From Methanoculleus receptaculi (GTDB taxonomy: Archaea; Halobacteriota; Methanomicrobia; Methanomicrobiales; Methanoculleaceae), in contig NZ_CP137642.1 in the NCBI RefSeq assembly GCF_033472595.1, positions 682,001 through 746,000 on the forward strand: 64,000 nt of DNA, written 5' to 3'. Position 1 is the stretch's first letter; every line of letters starts with the position of its first letter. The notes under the pieces were generated by a model that was given only the letters and a program-made list of their open reading frames with translations, was not told the DNA's origin and ran no database searches. Below are positions 27,462 to 37,799 of this stretch, one piece after another. The position numbers and the translations under genes are program-made.

Positions 27462-28958
27462 TCAACTTCTCCCATAGACCTCTGTCATCCCCGCAAACTC
27501 CTGCATGGTCTCTTCTCCCATCTCTTCAGGGCGGAGCCGCCATTCCCAGTTTCCTTTTGCCGTGGCCGGCCGGTTCATCCGTGCCTCCAGCCCGAGACCC
27601 AGTATATCCTGCATTGGGATGATGACCGTCTCTGCGGGTGAGAGCATCGCGAGACTGACCAGGATTCCGGGCACCCGCTCGGCGCTCACAGCCCCTCCTA
27701 TGTAGCGGAAGAGGAGGTCTCTCTGGCGATCGGTGATCTCGTGTTCGAACCACCCACGAACAGTGTTGTTGTCGTGTGTGCCCGTGTATGCGACGCAGTT
27801 TCTGCCTATGTTGTGGGGCGCGTGGAGGTTCTCTGCAATCTCGCCGTCAAACCCAAACAACAGAACCCTCATCCCCGGAAACCCGAACAGCCCCATCATC
27901 TCGCGGACATCGGGGGTGATGTAACCGAGGTCCTCGGCGATGATCGGGAGGCACGGCCTGCTCCGGGCAAGGTGCGTCAGGAGTTCACGCCCCGGCGCAT
28001 CGACCCAGCGGCCGTTCTGCGCGGTCGCCGCACCGGCCGGGACCTCCCAGTACTGGACAAACCCCCGGAAGTGATCAAGCCGCAGCCTGTCGAGAAGGGC
28101 GAGGGCGCGCTCTATCCGGCTCTCCCACCACGAAAACCGCTCTTCCCTGTGCGCCTCCCAGCGGTAGACAGGGTTTCCCCATAGTTGCCCGGTCTCGCAG
28201 AAGAGATCCGGTGGTACACCCGCGACGGCAGTCGGCCTCTTCTGTTCGTCGAGTTTGAAGAGTCCCGGGTTTGACCACGTATCGGCGCTGTCGTGGGTGA
28301 CATAGAACGGGATGTCCCCGATGACCTGGACATGGCGGGCACGGCAGCAGTCTTTGAACCTCTTCCACTGTCTGTCAAAAACATACTGGAGAAACCTCTC
28401 CCTTAGGACCCGCTCGGCAAGTTTCGCAGTGTAGTTTTCCAGCGCCTCCTGCTCCCGGTCACGGACGGCGGCCGGCCAGTCGGCCCACGCCCGTCCGGCA
28501 AAGTGCTCTTTCAGGGCCACAAAGAGGGCATAATCATCGAGCCAGGAGGCATTTTTGGCCGCAAAATCCTCGTAACGGTGGTCGCTGCCCCGTTCCCTGA
28601 ACCGCTCAAACCCGAGGTCAAAGAGTCTGTTCTTGTAGTCGATCACCCCGGGGTAGTCGACCCGGTCCACCGGGAACGGCGGCGGATCCGTGATATCCGC
28701 GGGCTCGAGAAAACCGTCCGCAACCATCTGCTCCGGGCTGATAAGCCAGGTGTTTCCGGCAAACGCCGAAGTGCTCTGGTATGGGGAGTTGCCGAACGCC
28801 GGGAACGTCGGGTTGAGGGGGAGGATCTGCCAGTAGCGCTGTCCGGCATCGGCGAGGAGATCCAGAAACCGCTGCGCCGCAGGACCCAGGTCGCCGATCC
28901 CGTATGCCGATGGAAGAGACGTTATATGGAGCAGAACCCCGCTCCCCCGCCGGTTCAT
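27462..28958 (-). CDS. malQ: 4-alpha-glucanotransferase (amylomaltase)
   Basis: 498 residues from the ATG at 28958 (MNRRGSGVLLHITSLPSAYGIGDLG). GH77 catalytic residues: nucleophile Asp in RLDHFRGF, acid/base Glu in IAEDLG and Asp in TGTHDNNTVRGW. It moves maltodextrin units between chains during glucan turnover. The start overlaps the previous stop (ATGA), so it is coupled to the GH57 gene upstream. Confidence 0.93.
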   Translation of the reverse strand: MNRRGSGVLLHITSLPSAYGIGDLGPAAQRFLDLLADAGQRYWQILPLNPTFPAFGNSPYQSTSAFAGNTWLISPEQMVADGFLEPADITDPPPFPVDRVDYPGVIDYKNRLFDLGFERFRERGSDHRYEDFAAKNASWLDDYALFVALKEHFAGRAWADWPAAVRDREQEALENYTAKLAERVLRERFLQYVFDRQWKRFKDCCRARHVQVIGDIPFYVTHDSADTWSNPGLFKLDEQKRPTAVAGVPPDLFCETGQLWGNPVYRWEAHREERFSWWESRIERALALLDRLRLDHFRGFVQYWEVPAGAATAQNGRWVDAPGRELLTHLARSRPCLPIIAEDLGYITPDVREMMGLFGFPGMRVLLFGFDGEIAENLHAPHNIGRNCVAYTGTHDNNTVRGWFEHEITDRQRDLLFRYIGGAVSAERVPGILVSLAMLSPAETVIIPMQDILGLGLEARMNRPATAKGNWEWRLRPEEMGEETMQEFAGMTEVYGRS

Positions 28959-31354
28959 CCCCGTCTCCCCCCAACAACACGCACGCCCAGGGATCCCGCC
29001 GCCCTCCTGTAGGCCTCCACCCACTGTTCTGCACCACCATCTCCACGTCCGGCACGCCCGCACATCTCCGTGTAGTGCCCGCGCAGCCTGATACAGATGT
29101 TCTGGCTCTCCCAGAGGTCAAGAGGCAGTGCAAGCAGCCTCGCGCAACCGACGATGCGCGGAATCTCTTCGAGTGGGGCGGGGTCGTCGGGTCTGGCCGC
29201 CGCTGCGCGGATAGATCCTTCGATCCTCCTCCCCGCCGCCGCTGCCAGGGCGGGTATATCGGGCGCAGGGTTCAGGGCCTCCACCTCGTTTGCGATCGCC
29301 AGAAATCGGCCGGGGTCGGGGCAGCCCTCCTCGAAGATCGAGGTCAGGCACCTGCTCCCGGCATACGCCATGAGGTGGGCTGCGGCCCCTGGCAACGGGA
29401 TCCCGAGGTCTTTGAGCGTCCGGATCAGGGCCGATTCATCCTGGTATACACCGCAGACCGCCTCCCCGATCCCCGGTATCATCTCGCGGGCTATCGCCCA
29501 CCTCTCCTCATCGGAGAGGTCTGCTGCGGTATAGAGCCGGCTGAAGCCCGCCGGTATCGCCCCGGCCGGATCCGGGCCGGCGAACGCCTCCCGGATCGCC
29601 GCATCGCCGCCGGGTTCGTTCACCCCGATGACGATGCGATCGATCCCGTCAAAGAGTGCGGCCGTGTCATAAGCCCCCTCTTCCCCCGCAGCGCGGGACC
29701 GCAGGTGAACCCTCCCCAGGATACGCCGCCGATCACCGGCGTTCAGGCGGTATGGCCACTCCTCCTGGAGGGCATACATCCCGGAGGTGGCCGCTGGGTG
29801 TTCAAGGCCAAAGAGGGCGTAGAGGGCGACCCCGGCCGCGATCCGGGGCAGATCGAAAACCCGCGGCCTGATACGGGCGTCGTAGACCTCAGCACCGGTT
29901 GCGTGCCCGGGATCGTTGCCCCGCGCCTCTCGGAGGGTCTCGAAGAACGCCGTCTCGAGATCGAGCCTGAGAACCTGTCGGGCGAGATCGATTGCCCGTT
30001 TTGCGTGGCGTATGACCTGGACGCTCCCCGGTTCTGCAATATCATCGAAGAACCAGCCGCAGCTTGTCTGCATAAGGTTCGCCTGCCTCTCAATCTCGAG
30101 GAGCGCCAGGAGCCTTTGCCGGTCTTCCGCGGAGAGGTTCCCGGTGGAGTGCCTGGATATGAACGCCTCCACGGCCTCATCCGACCAGTTGCCCAGGACG
30201 AGGCTGACGGCATCGTCCCGGGCCGCCACTGGGTCATCGAGGATCTCAGCGAACGCCTCATCCAGGCGGGGTGCGATGGCGTCCCGGACGATGGTGATCG
30301 CCTCTCGGAGCGGGCTGCGCCAGGCCTGCGACCAGCCCGGGTGCGCGCCGCTGCTGCAGCCGCAGTTCCCTCGCCAGCGTTCGATGCCGTGGGGGCAGCT
30401 CCAGGACGTCTCCTCCCGGATGATGACCTCATGCGTCGGGGGGTGGGCGGCCAGGTAGGCGCCATAGACCGTGAGGCTGACGTTCCGGTGCGATTCGAGC
30501 GACCGGAGGCAGTAAGCGAGCGCCATATCCCCGAATTTGCGGTGGTGGCCGTAAGTCTCTCCATCGGTCGCGATATGCACAAGTTCTGAGCGTTCTCCCC
30601 CGGGCGAGAACGCCTCGACCAGCCTTTCGGCAAACCGCTCCCCGTTTGAGAGAAGGTCACCGAACGCGACTTCCTGTGAGATCCCGGCGTTGTAGAAGAA
30701 GACTGCAATCCTCCGGCCCGAGGGGAGGCGGCAAACATATGGCATCGTCGTATCCAGGCTGTCACCAGTGACCTCTGTCCAGGTTGCCGTACCTATCTCC
30801 CGCACCCTCGCCGCCTGGTGGGGGGCAAGGATGGTGAAGAGGATCCCGGCCTCCGCCATCAGGTCGAGCGACTCGAGATCGACCGCGGTCTCCGGAAGCC
30901 ACATACCCTCGGGCATCCGGCCGAACCTTGCCGCAAAGTCGCGGACGCCCCAGACGACCTGTTTCCGCTTGTCACGCCGCACAGCAAGCGGCATGATGAT
31001 GTGGTTGTAGCAGCATGCAATCGCCGACCCATGGCCGGCGTAGCGCTCCTGGCTCTCATGGTCGGCTGCAAGGATTGCCTGGTAGACCTCCGGGCGGTGG
31101 CGGGCGAGCCAGGACAAGAGCGTCGGTGCGGCCGTGAAACTGATCCGCGCGTAGTTGTTAACGATATCCTCGATCAGCCCGTCGGCATCCAGTATGCGTG
31201 CGGCGGTGTTTGGGGCGTAACACTCCACGGTCACCCGCTCGTTCCAGTCATGGTGGGGGGCAGCGGAGCGCTGCATGCCGACCTCCCCGAGCCAGGGGTT
31301 CTCCCGCGAAGGCTGGTAGAAATGGCCGTGGATGCAGACTGCACGCTCCTTCAT
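28955..31354 (-). CDS. GH57-family glucan hydrolase/transferase with DUF3536
   Basis: 799 residues from the ATG at 31354 (MKERAVCIHGHFYQPSRENPW). The GH57 N-terminus HGHFYQP is clear, and ATDGETYGHHRKFGDMALAYCL lies near residue 260. The long C-terminal part is of the DUF3536 type, found in large GH57 proteins of unproven specificity. The neighbours indicate action on alpha-1,4/1,6-glucan. It starts 5 bases after glgB and overlaps malQ. Confidence 0.85.
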   Translation of the reverse strand: MKERAVCIHGHFYQPSRENPWLGEVGMQRSAAPHHDWNERVTVECYAPNTAARILDADGLIEDIVNNYARISFTAAPTLLSWLARHRPEVYQAILAADHESQERYAGHGSAIACCYNHIIMPLAVRRDKRKQVVWGVRDFAARFGRMPEGMWLPETAVDLESLDLMAEAGILFTILAPHQAARVREIGTATWTEVTGDSLDTTMPYVCRLPSGRRIAVFFYNAGISQEVAFGDLLSNGERFAERLVEAFSPGGERSELVHIATDGETYGHHRKFGDMALAYCLRSLESHRNVSLTVYGAYLAAHPPTHEVIIREETSWSCPHGIERWRGNCGCSSGAHPGWSQAWRSPLREAITIVRDAIAPRLDEAFAEILDDPVAARDDAVSLVLGNWSDEAVEAFISRHSTGNLSAEDRQRLLALLEIERQANLMQTSCGWFFDDIAEPGSVQVIRHAKRAIDLARQVLRLDLETAFFETLREARGNDPGHATGAEVYDARIRPRVFDLPRIAAGVALYALFGLEHPAATSGMYALQEEWPYRLNAGDRRRILGRVHLRSRAAGEEGAYDTAALFDGIDRIVIGVNEPGGDAAIREAFAGPDPAGAIPAGFSRLYTAADLSDEERWAIAREMIPGIGEAVCGVYQDESALIRTLKDLGIPLPGAAAHLMAYAGSRCLTSIFEEGCPDPGRFLAIANEVEALNPAPDIPALAAAAGRRIEGSIRAAAARPDDPAPLEEIPRIVGCARLLALPLDLWESQNICIRLRGHYTEMCGRAGRGDGGAEQWVEAYRRAAGSLGVRVVGGRRG

Positions 31355-31359
31355 CCGGT

Positions 31360-33300
31360 TTACGCCCCCTCGGGGGTGAAGATGACGACCGCAAGAGGGG
31401 GCAGCGTGAGCGGGAGCGACCACGCCCGGCCGTGCGCCGGAACCTGTTCCGCTTCCACCCCGCCCAGGTTCCCCACACCGCTCCCGCCGTACTCAACCGC
31501 ATCGCTGTTGAGCACCTCTCGCCAGAACCCGCCGAAGGGGACGCCTATACGGTAGCCGTAACGTGGTACCGGCGTGAAGTTGCAGGCGACAAGGACGATA
31601 TCATCGACCGACCGACCGCGCCGCAGGTAACTTATGATGCTCTTCTCGGCGTCCGAGAAGTCAACCCACTCAAACCCTGAAGGCTTGGCATCGCACTCGT
31701 GGAGAGCGGTTTTGCGGCGGTACAGGCGGTTTAAGTCGGTGACCCAGCGGAGGATCCCCCGGTGCGGGGCATACTGGAGGAGGTGCCATTCAAGCCCGGT
31801 CTCGTGGTTCCACTCCGACCACTGCCCGAACTCCCCGCCCATGAAGAGGAGTTTCTTTCCCGGGTGCGTGAACATATACCCGAAGAGGAGACGGAGGTTT
31901 GCCCTTTTCTGCCACTCATCACCGGGCATCTTTCCGATGAGCGCGCTCTTCTCGTGGACGACCTCGTCGTGCGAGAGGGGGAGGATGTAGCGTTCTGAGA
32001 AGGCGTAGGATATGCTGAACGTCAGGATGTCGTGCCGGTACTTCCGATAGATCGGGTCGAGCGCGAAGTAGTCGAGCGTGTCATGCATCCAGCCCATGTT
32101 CCATTTCAGGTCAAACCCTAACCCTCCTGTGGCACCCGGCGCGGTCACCCCTGCCCAGGCGGTAGCCTCCTCGGCTATGGCGAGCGTATCAGGATAGTTT
32201 GCATGGACGGTGTCGTTCAACTTCCGGAGGAACCCTATCGCGTCCAGGTTCTCTCGCCCCCCGTAGATGTTTGGAGTCCACTCACCGGGACGACGGGCGT
32301 AGTCAAGGTAGAGCATCGAGGAGACCGCGTCCACCCTTATACCATCGGCGTGGTAGCGGTCGAGCCAGAACACGGCGCTGCTGATAAGAAACGATCGAAC
32401 CTCGTTTCGCCCCAGGTTAAAGACGTAACTCTTCCACTCCGGGTGGTAGCGCTGGCCTGGCTGCTCATGCTCGTAGAGATGGGTGCCGTCGAAGTAGGAG
32501 AGGCCGTATCCGTCGGAGGGGAAGTGGGACGGCACCCAGTCCAGGATCACCCCGATCCCGCGCTTGTGCAGGTAGTCGACGAGATGCATGAAGTCCTGCG
32601 GGGTGCCGTACCTGCTCGTCGGGGCGAAGTAACCGAGAGTCTGGTAACCCCAGGAGGCGTAAAGCGGGTGCTCCATGATCGGGAGGAACTCGACATGTGT
32701 AAACCCTGTATCGAGGAGGTAACTTGCGAGTTCTACTGCGAGTTCCTGGTAACTCATGCACCGTCCCTTTCCATCATCCGGCAGCCGCCACGACCCGGCG
32801 TGGACCTCATAGGTTGAGATCGGAGCGGCGGGGTTGTTAAACTCTTCCCGACGCCGCATCCACGCCCGGTCATGCCAGGAGTAGGAGGTATCCCAGACGA
32901 TTGAGGCGGTCTTCGGCGGAACCTCCCAGTAGCAGGCGAACGGGTCGCCTTTCTCCACCGAGTAGTTGTTGTAGCGGCTCCTGATGTAGTACTTGTAGAG
33001 ATCCCCATGACCGACACCCGGGATAAACCCCTCCCAGATGCCTGACCCGTCGCTCCGTGCCCTTAGCGGGTTTTTCCCGGCCACCCAGCCGTTGAAGTCA
33101 CCTATGACCGAGACCTCCACGGCGTTTGGCGCCCAGACCGCAAAGAATGTTCCTTTAACGCCGCTGGAGATGGCGATGTGCGACCCCAGTTTTTCGTAGA
33201 GGCGTGTGTGTGTCCCCTGCCGAAAGAGGTAGACATCGTAATCGGTTATGAGACTCCCCGTCTTTGTGATATCGTCCAATCTCTGCTGCACGCTCTTCAT
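31360..33300 (-). CDS. glgB: 1,4-alpha-glucan branching enzyme (GH13)
   Basis: 646 residues. An N-terminal carbohydrate-binding/early-set domain ([21 protein letters not shown]) is followed by the GH13 barrel. The nucleophile is in [17 protein letters not shown], the acid/base Glu in [10 protein letters not shown] and the third Asp in [10 protein letters not shown]. It introduces alpha-1,6 branches into glycogen. The ATG overlaps the stop of the glycosyltransferase by four bases. Confidence 0.95.
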   Translation of the reverse strand: MKSVQQRLDDITKTGSLITDYDVYLFRQGTHTRLYEKLGSHIAISSGVKGTFFAVWAPNAVEVSVIGDFNGWVAGKNPLRARSDGSGIWEGFIPGVGHGDLYKYYIRSRYNNYSVEKGDPFACYWEVPPKTASIVWDTSYSWHDRAWMRRREEFNNPAAPISTYEVHAGSWRLPDDGKGRCMSYQELAVELASYLLDTGFTHVEFLPIMEHPLYASWGYQTLGYFAPTSRYGTPQDFMHLVDYLHKRGIGVILDWVPSHFPSDGYGLSYFDGTHLYEHEQPGQRYHPEWKSYVFNLGRNEVRSFLISSAVFWLDRYHADGIRVDAVSSMLYLDYARRPGEWTPNIYGGRENLDAIGFLRKLNDTVHANYPDTLAIAEEATAWAGVTAPGATGGLGFDLKWNMGWMHDTLDYFALDPIYRKYRHDILTFSISYAFSERYILPLSHDEVVHEKSALIGKMPGDEWQKRANLRLLFGYMFTHPGKKLLFMGGEFGQWSEWNHETGLEWHLLQYAPHRGILRWVTDLNRLYRRKTALHECDAKPSGFEWVDFSDAEKSIISYLRRGRSVDDIVLVACNFTPVPRYGYRIGVPFGGFWREVLNSDAVEYGGSGVGNLGGVEAEQVPAHGRAWSLPLTLPPLAVVIFTPEGA

Positions 33301-34469
33301 CCCTCCCCGCCGCCGCTGTCGCGGCCTGCTGCAATAACCTTCCGGTAGACCTCAAGCATCCGGTCAGTGACGACACTCCACCGGAACCTCTCCATAACCT
33401 TCCGTCGCCCCGCCTGCCCGAGTCGCTGCATGTGTGCGGGGTCATTGATGAGGAGGCACACCCCCCAGGCTATCGATTCCGGACGGACGGGGACCTTGAT
33501 ACCGTCCTTGAAGTTCTCTATGTTCTCGGCGAGCCCCCCGACGTCTGTCGCGACGACGCAACGCTCAGCGCTCCAGGCTTCTGTAAGGACGAGTCCAAAG
33601 GGCTCGTTTCTGCTTGGTATGACTACAAGGTCGCAGGCGTTCAGGATCTGGAGGTGCTCTTCGTCGGCGACGTAGCCCAGGAACTGGACAGGAAGACCGG
33701 TTGCCATCTTCTCCAGGCTCTCGCGCATATCCCCGGTGCCTGCGAAGAGGAACTGGACGTCCCAACGTCTGGCAAGGATCGTGGGTATGGCCTGAACCAG
33801 GAGGTCGGGCCCCTTCTGGTAGGTGAGGCGGCCGACAAAGAGGAGAACGGGTGCAAGGGGATGGATGCCGTAACGTTTCTTCACCGCCCCGGGGTCGACC
33901 TGGATGCGGTATGCGTCGGGGTCGATCCCGTTCGGGATGACGGTGACTTTCCATTCCGGGACGCCATAAAGCCACATCACCTCGGTCTTTGTTGAGTTTG
34001 ATACCGTTGTGACCGCTTTTGCGATGTAGCCGCCATACCATTCTTTGCCTGATATCTCCTGAAACTCCCACCAGCCACCGAAGTTTCCGCCGTTTCGGCC
34101 GTACTCGGTCGAGTGGTAGGAGAGAATGGTGTTGCGGTCGCGCAGGATGTGCATCGCCTCAACCATGTGCCAGTCGTGGAAGTGGAGGATGTCAAACGGC
34201 GGTGTGTCGTGAGCCCGAAAGGCGTTGAGAAGCATGTTGCTCATAGTTCTGCAGTAGTCGACGATGTTGTCGCCGTAGGGCAGGCAGTAATGGTAGTGGA
34301 CACCGTTGATGTCTGCATCCTCCTCCTCGCCCCGTGTGAAGAAGTGAACCTCGTGCCCCCCTGCCGCCAGGTGCTCTGCAAGGTGGGTTGCCGCCGGTGC
34401 AAGCCCGCCAACCTTGAACCTGGAGTGGAGAGATTCCCAGCAGAAGAATGCTATCTTATACGTTTCCAT
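33297..34469 (-). CDS. Glycogen synthase-like glycosyltransferase (GT4/GT5)
   Basis: 390 residues from the ATG at 34469 ([32 protein letters not shown]). GT-B fold with GGLAPA near the N-terminus, [21 protein letters not shown] and [16 protein letters not shown], the nucleotide-sugar site with its conserved Glu. The N-terminal pattern and genomic position beside glgB make ADP/UDP-glucose:glucan transfer the likely job. It overlaps the amylase gene by 19 bases and glgB by 4. Confidence 0.88.
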   Translation of the reverse strand: METYKIAFFCWESLHSRFKVGGLAPAATHLAEHLAAGGHEVHFFTRGEEEDADINGVHYHYCLPYGDNIVDYCRTMSNMLLNAFRAHDTPPFDILHFHDWHMVEAMHILRDRNTILSYHSTEYGRNGGNFGGWWEFQEISGKEWYGGYIAKAVTTVSNSTKTEVMWLYGVPEWKVTVIPNGIDPDAYRIQVDPGAVKKRYGIHPLAPVLLFVGRLTYQKGPDLLVQAIPTILARRWDVQFLFAGTGDMRESLEKMATGLPVQFLGYVADEEHLQILNACDLVVIPSRNEPFGLVLTEAWSAERCVVATDVGGLAENIENFKDGIKVPVRPESIAWGVCLLINDPAHMQRLGQAGRRKVMERFRWSVVTDRMLEVYRKVIAAGRDSGGGEG

Positions 34470-35899
34470 AGACTGTCTATCCTCTTCTGGATCGTTGACC
34501 GGAGTTCGTTGCGGTCGGATATGCCCGAGATACTCTTTGCCAGGGTTGTATCGCCGATGACTAACTCGATCCAGCGCGTGAAATCCCCGCGATCCAGATG
34601 GTGGCTGATGACATCGTCGGAGGCAAACTCCAGGATGTTTACGAACTCCTGCAGACTGTGAGCAGCGTAACCTGCTGGCCGGTCTTGCGAGGAGAAGTGG
34701 AAAGCCTTCTCCGGCGGGACGCAACGGAGCGAGATGACCGCCCGGGGTGAGCGGCTGGCGGGAGTTGACCTCTCCTCCAGGTCAGAGAGGACGCGCATGA
34801 AGGAGGCGAAATGGTCGTGGACAGTCTGCTGGCTGGTGGGATGAGACTGTTTTCCGCAGGAGGTCGATCGCATCGCCATCCTGCGCAGGTGTTCGGTGTC
34901 AAGGAGGCGGCGCCATACCTGTTTGTCCGCAACAAGGGCTCCAGCATCCTCGAGCGCATGAAGGGCGGACTGCTGGATGATGGTTAGCTGCTGGTTATCG
35001 GCGTTGACCGCCTCCCCGATCTCTGAGTGTGGCGAGAACCTGGTGACGGCATCTGATGGGTGTATACTATCCACCCCTTTTGCGGCGAGTGCTGCGGGAA
35101 GAGCACGCAGGAATTCCAGGATACCGGTCTCGGCACCGACGAAGTCACCGAATACGCGGTAGTCCAGGTAGAGCGTGATGCACTCGCCCGGCGAGACTGA
35201 GATCCACTCCGCGTAACGGTCGGCCGTGAGCGGCCATCTGTCCCAATCGCGCCAGGGGAACCTGATGGCGATATCGTCGGCAAGATTGCAGTGGGTTATG
35301 AGGATGGGGAGACCGTTGTAGGTGTAGACGTGGTTTGTGTCAGTATCGAGAGCGGGGCCGTTATCACCCTCGATGATGGCTGCCCGGATTCCGTTATCCT
35401 GGAGCACCTCCGCTGTGGCCGGGGTGATGGGGTAGTCGGTGTGCGCAAACGCCGTTGGGACTGCGGAGAAGTAATCCTTCATCAGGTCGCGGTGCATCAG
35501 GATCTCGGTCTCGAACTCTCCGGGATCCCTGAACTGGCCGGCGACGCTGTGGTAATAGGTCTCTCCAAGGAGTTCGACGTTCCGGTGCGTGGCCGCACGG
35601 GAGAGGAGATCGAGCATATCGGGATACCAGGATTCCAGGAGCTCCACGACGGTGCCGGAGATGCTGAGAGTGCATGCGAACCCCTCCTCAAGGAGGTTGA
35701 TCAGGATCTCTGTTGCCGGTTGGAATGAGCGGTCGATGACCACACCCAGGTCTTCCTTCAGATAAGGGTCAAAATAAGCCCTCTTTACGTCTTTTAACCC
35801 CTTTGCCATACCCGATCGAAACCCCGGATTTAGATAACAGGGATAGTGGATATCAAACCCGGGGCAGACTGCTGGTGGAGTTTGCCCCTCGCTTTTCAT
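34451..35899 (-). CDS. GH57-family alpha-amylase
   Basis: 482 residues from the ATG at 35899 (MKSEGQTPP). GH57 barrel with DIHYPCYLNP, the nucleophile Glu in ELLGETYYHS near residue 122 and later HTDYPITPATAEVLQ. These cytoplasmic enzymes hydrolyse alpha-1,4 links in glycogen or starch-like glucan. The start lies about 25-30 bases after a TATA box, so the mRNA is probably leaderless. It is first in the glucan operon. Confidence 0.87.
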   Translation of the reverse strand: MKSEGQTPPAVCPGFDIHYPCYLNPGFRSGMAKGLKDVKRAYFDPYLKEDLGVVIDRSFQPATEILINLLEEGFACTLSISGTVVELLESWYPDMLDLLSRAATHRNVELLGETYYHSVAGQFRDPGEFETEILMHRDLMKDYFSAVPTAFAHTDYPITPATAEVLQDNGIRAAIIEGDNGPALDTDTNHVYTYNGLPILITHCNLADDIAIRFPWRDWDRWPLTADRYAEWISVSPGECITLYLDYRVFGDFVGAETGILEFLRALPAALAAKGVDSIHPSDAVTRFSPHSEIGEAVNADNQQLTIIQQSALHALEDAGALVADKQVWRRLLDTEHLRRMAMRSTSCGKQSHPTSQQTVHDHFASFMRVLSDLEERSTPASRSPRAVISLRCVPPEKAFHFSSQDRPAGYAAHSLQEFVNILEFASDDVISHHLDRGDFTRWIELVIGDTTLAKSISGISDRNELRSTIQKRIDSLWKRIR

Positions 35900-35923
35900 T
35901 GGAGATAGATGGCCCTTTCTGTG

Positions 35924-35933
35924 CATATAAATA
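35924..35933 (-). promoter_or_regulatory. TATA box of the glucan operon
   Basis: Minus-strand TTTATATG, about 27 bases before the first ATG. It would drive the five overlapping genes from the amylase to malQ. Confidence 0.55.
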
Positions 35934-36245
35934 TCGGTGATACGAATATCACCAATCCTTCCGCCCCCGACCCCTGGAGGCCCGGAGGATTCGGCGGATA
36001 TGGCCACATCAAACCAACGTTAACTCATGGTTTTACACCCTCAAATCACCCTCTCCCCCTCTCTCTGCGTCTCACCTGAAGACATATCCATCCATGGAGA
36101 GGTCTATCAAAGCCGGGAAGTATTGGTTGATGCACCTGCTCGTCACATCCAGAAACGATCGAAACAGCCTTCCGTCCCCGCTCATTTATCCTCTTTCAGG
36201 ATGGAATCAAATGGGAAAACCGCACAACGCAGAGGGGGAAGCAGT

Positions 36246-36554
36246 GTGAGCCGCGATAGATTTCTTGTTAGGAGGATGGGGCGGGAGGAGGTTGAGATTG
36301 CCGTTGACTGGGCGGAGCAGGAGGGATGGAATCCTGGGATTCACGGTGCAGAGGAGATCTTCCTTACCCTCTCTGCGCAGGTGCCGGGCGAGGCGATCTA
36401 CCTCGATACGCCTGAACCAAACGCCGAAGCCGTGGCGCTTAGCCGCAGGCACGGAATGGTCGCCGTCTTTGAGACGGCCCGGATCTAAACGAAGGCAATC
36501 CCTGACCCGCCACTTGCCGAGATCTTCGGCGTGACCTCGTTTGAGGTCGGCTGA
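36246..36554 (+). pseudogene. GNAT acetyltransferase with internal deletion and nonsense codon
   Basis: The N-terminus (EVEIAVDWAEQEGWNPGIHGAEEIF) and C-terminus (PGEAIYLDTPEPNAEAVALSRRHGM..VFETARI) of a two-domain GNAT protein are joined directly. The acetyl-CoA-binding middle is missing. A TAA at 36486-36488 cuts ETARI, yet the frame continues sensibly (TKAIPDPPLAEIFGVTSFEVG) to a TGA at 36554. From the usual length of such proteins I estimate roughly 150 or more residues lost. The GTG at 36246 has a G-rich site upstream. It cannot be an active acetyltransferase. Confidence 0.75.
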
Positions 36555-36627
36555 CGATCCATACCCGCCCCGACCACAACATTCTAAACATATCTCTCCC
36601 GAGTAACCTCCAGGAAGTGTTTACTGT

Positions 36628-37189
36628 ATGGACTACCTGGAAGAGTTTCCAGTTCTCTTCATCGATGACGAAGGGCAAGTCAGGGACGCTGGTTGCGGAA
36701 CTATCCCGGTTCAAAGCGCTTTACGACGGCAACAGCCCGATCGAGGAGGTCTTTCCAGACCTGGTGCGCCAGTATCCCGCCAGGTATGCGGGGCTCGGGC
36801 TTGCGGACCTCTGCCGGGAGATGCACGGGTTCCTCCGGGCGGAGTCGATCCCGGTGGTTGTCCGGGACGTCTATTCGAGGCTTCCGGAACCGGTGATGAC
36901 GCCGGCGGAGGCTTACCGCCGCCTTGTGCGTGGAGAGGTGGTGCAGGTGCCTGCGGGCGAGATCGAGGGGAAGACCGTCGCAGTGATGGTCGTCCCCTAC
37001 CCGCTCGGCATCCCGGTCATAATGCCCGGGGAGCGGTGCGGCCAGGAGACACGGGCGGTTGTGGATTACCTCGAGATCCTCCAGGAGTTCGACAACCTCT
37101 TTCCCGGGTTCGAGAACGAGGTGCATGGCGTGGACGTCGTTACGAGGGAGGGGCGCCGGGTCTATTACGCCTACTGTGTTTCGGAGTGA
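36628..37189 (+). pseudogene. Orn/Lys/Arg decarboxylase remnant, internal deletion
   Basis: A short N-terminal piece (MDYLEEFPVLFIDDE, ATG 36628 after AGGAAG) is followed in another frame by a C-terminal domain of about 165 residues (LVAELSRFKALYDGN.. to ..VYYAYCVSE). That domain resembles the C-terminal domain of group III Orn/Lys/Arg decarboxylases (GEVVQVPAGEIEGKTVAVMVVPYPLGIPVIMPGE). The large PLP domain is absent. The gene is disabled by a large internal deletion plus frame loss. Confidence 0.7.
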
Positions 37190-37195
37190 CGGCGG

Positions 37196-37471
37196 TCAAT
37201 CCCGCACGCTGCCGCGGGCGAGCGAGGCGAGGATTCCCGGGGTGCAGAGGGCGGCGAAAGCGAGGAAGATCACGGTCGCGAAGAGGTACGATGAGGCCAC
37301 GAGGCTGAGCGAGACGGCGTCGAGGTCGAACTCTGCTGCTATCGACGGGAGCGCGATGTTCACCGCCGAGCTCATGAACGGGGTGAGGAACGCGGCGAGG
37401 GTGGCGATGATGAGGACAGTCCGGCGCTGGACGGCAACGGGGGCGGGCATGGGGGTGCTTTGACGCGGCAC
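37196..37471 (-). pseudogene. MFS transporter remnant, ends joined
   Basis: Residues 15-68 look like the first spans of an EmrB/QacA-type drug transporter (LAAFLTPFMSSAVNIALPSIAAEF..). The next 20 resemble the last membrane helix and basic tail of the same family (FAALCTPGILASLARGSVRD). About 400 internal residues are missing. It converges on the decarboxylase remnant with a 6-base gap and is the third adjacent gene of this kind. Confidence 0.65.
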
Positions 37472-37799
37472 TTATTTGAGTTTGGGACGGCCGGGGAGTA
37501 AAGGGTTGTGATATTGCGCTCCTCTGGGGGGCGAGGAGGGGCGGCGGCCGGGCGGAGGTCGATGATGTCATCGATCTTCACGGTGCTCACGCCCCGGACG
37601 TCCCGTCCGTTGCACTCACGAATCATCGCAAGTCACCCTTTCGGCGTATCGACCCCTTTCTCTGCGGAGAAGCCGCACAGCAGAGCCCGACGGCTGCTCG
37701 AACTTCTACTCCTGATCCATTGCGTAGCCTCCGCGGCGCAGACCGCATGATTTTCCTCGCCGCGAGAACAGCCTTCCTCCTGTGTCCGTGCTCCCCGCA
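37472..37799. other. Gap before the accessory island
   Basis: About 330 bases. A minus-strand open stretch begins IRECNGRDVRGVSTVKIDD near 37620 and may be a gene fragment; I do not recognise it. No RNA motif is seen. The conserved promoter repeat begins at the right edge. Confidence 0.35.

Noticed and set aside
37196-37471. A genuine small 91-residue membrane protein
   Set aside because: The sequence reads as the first two spans and the last tail of an MFS transporter joined together, so a deletion remnant is the better description.
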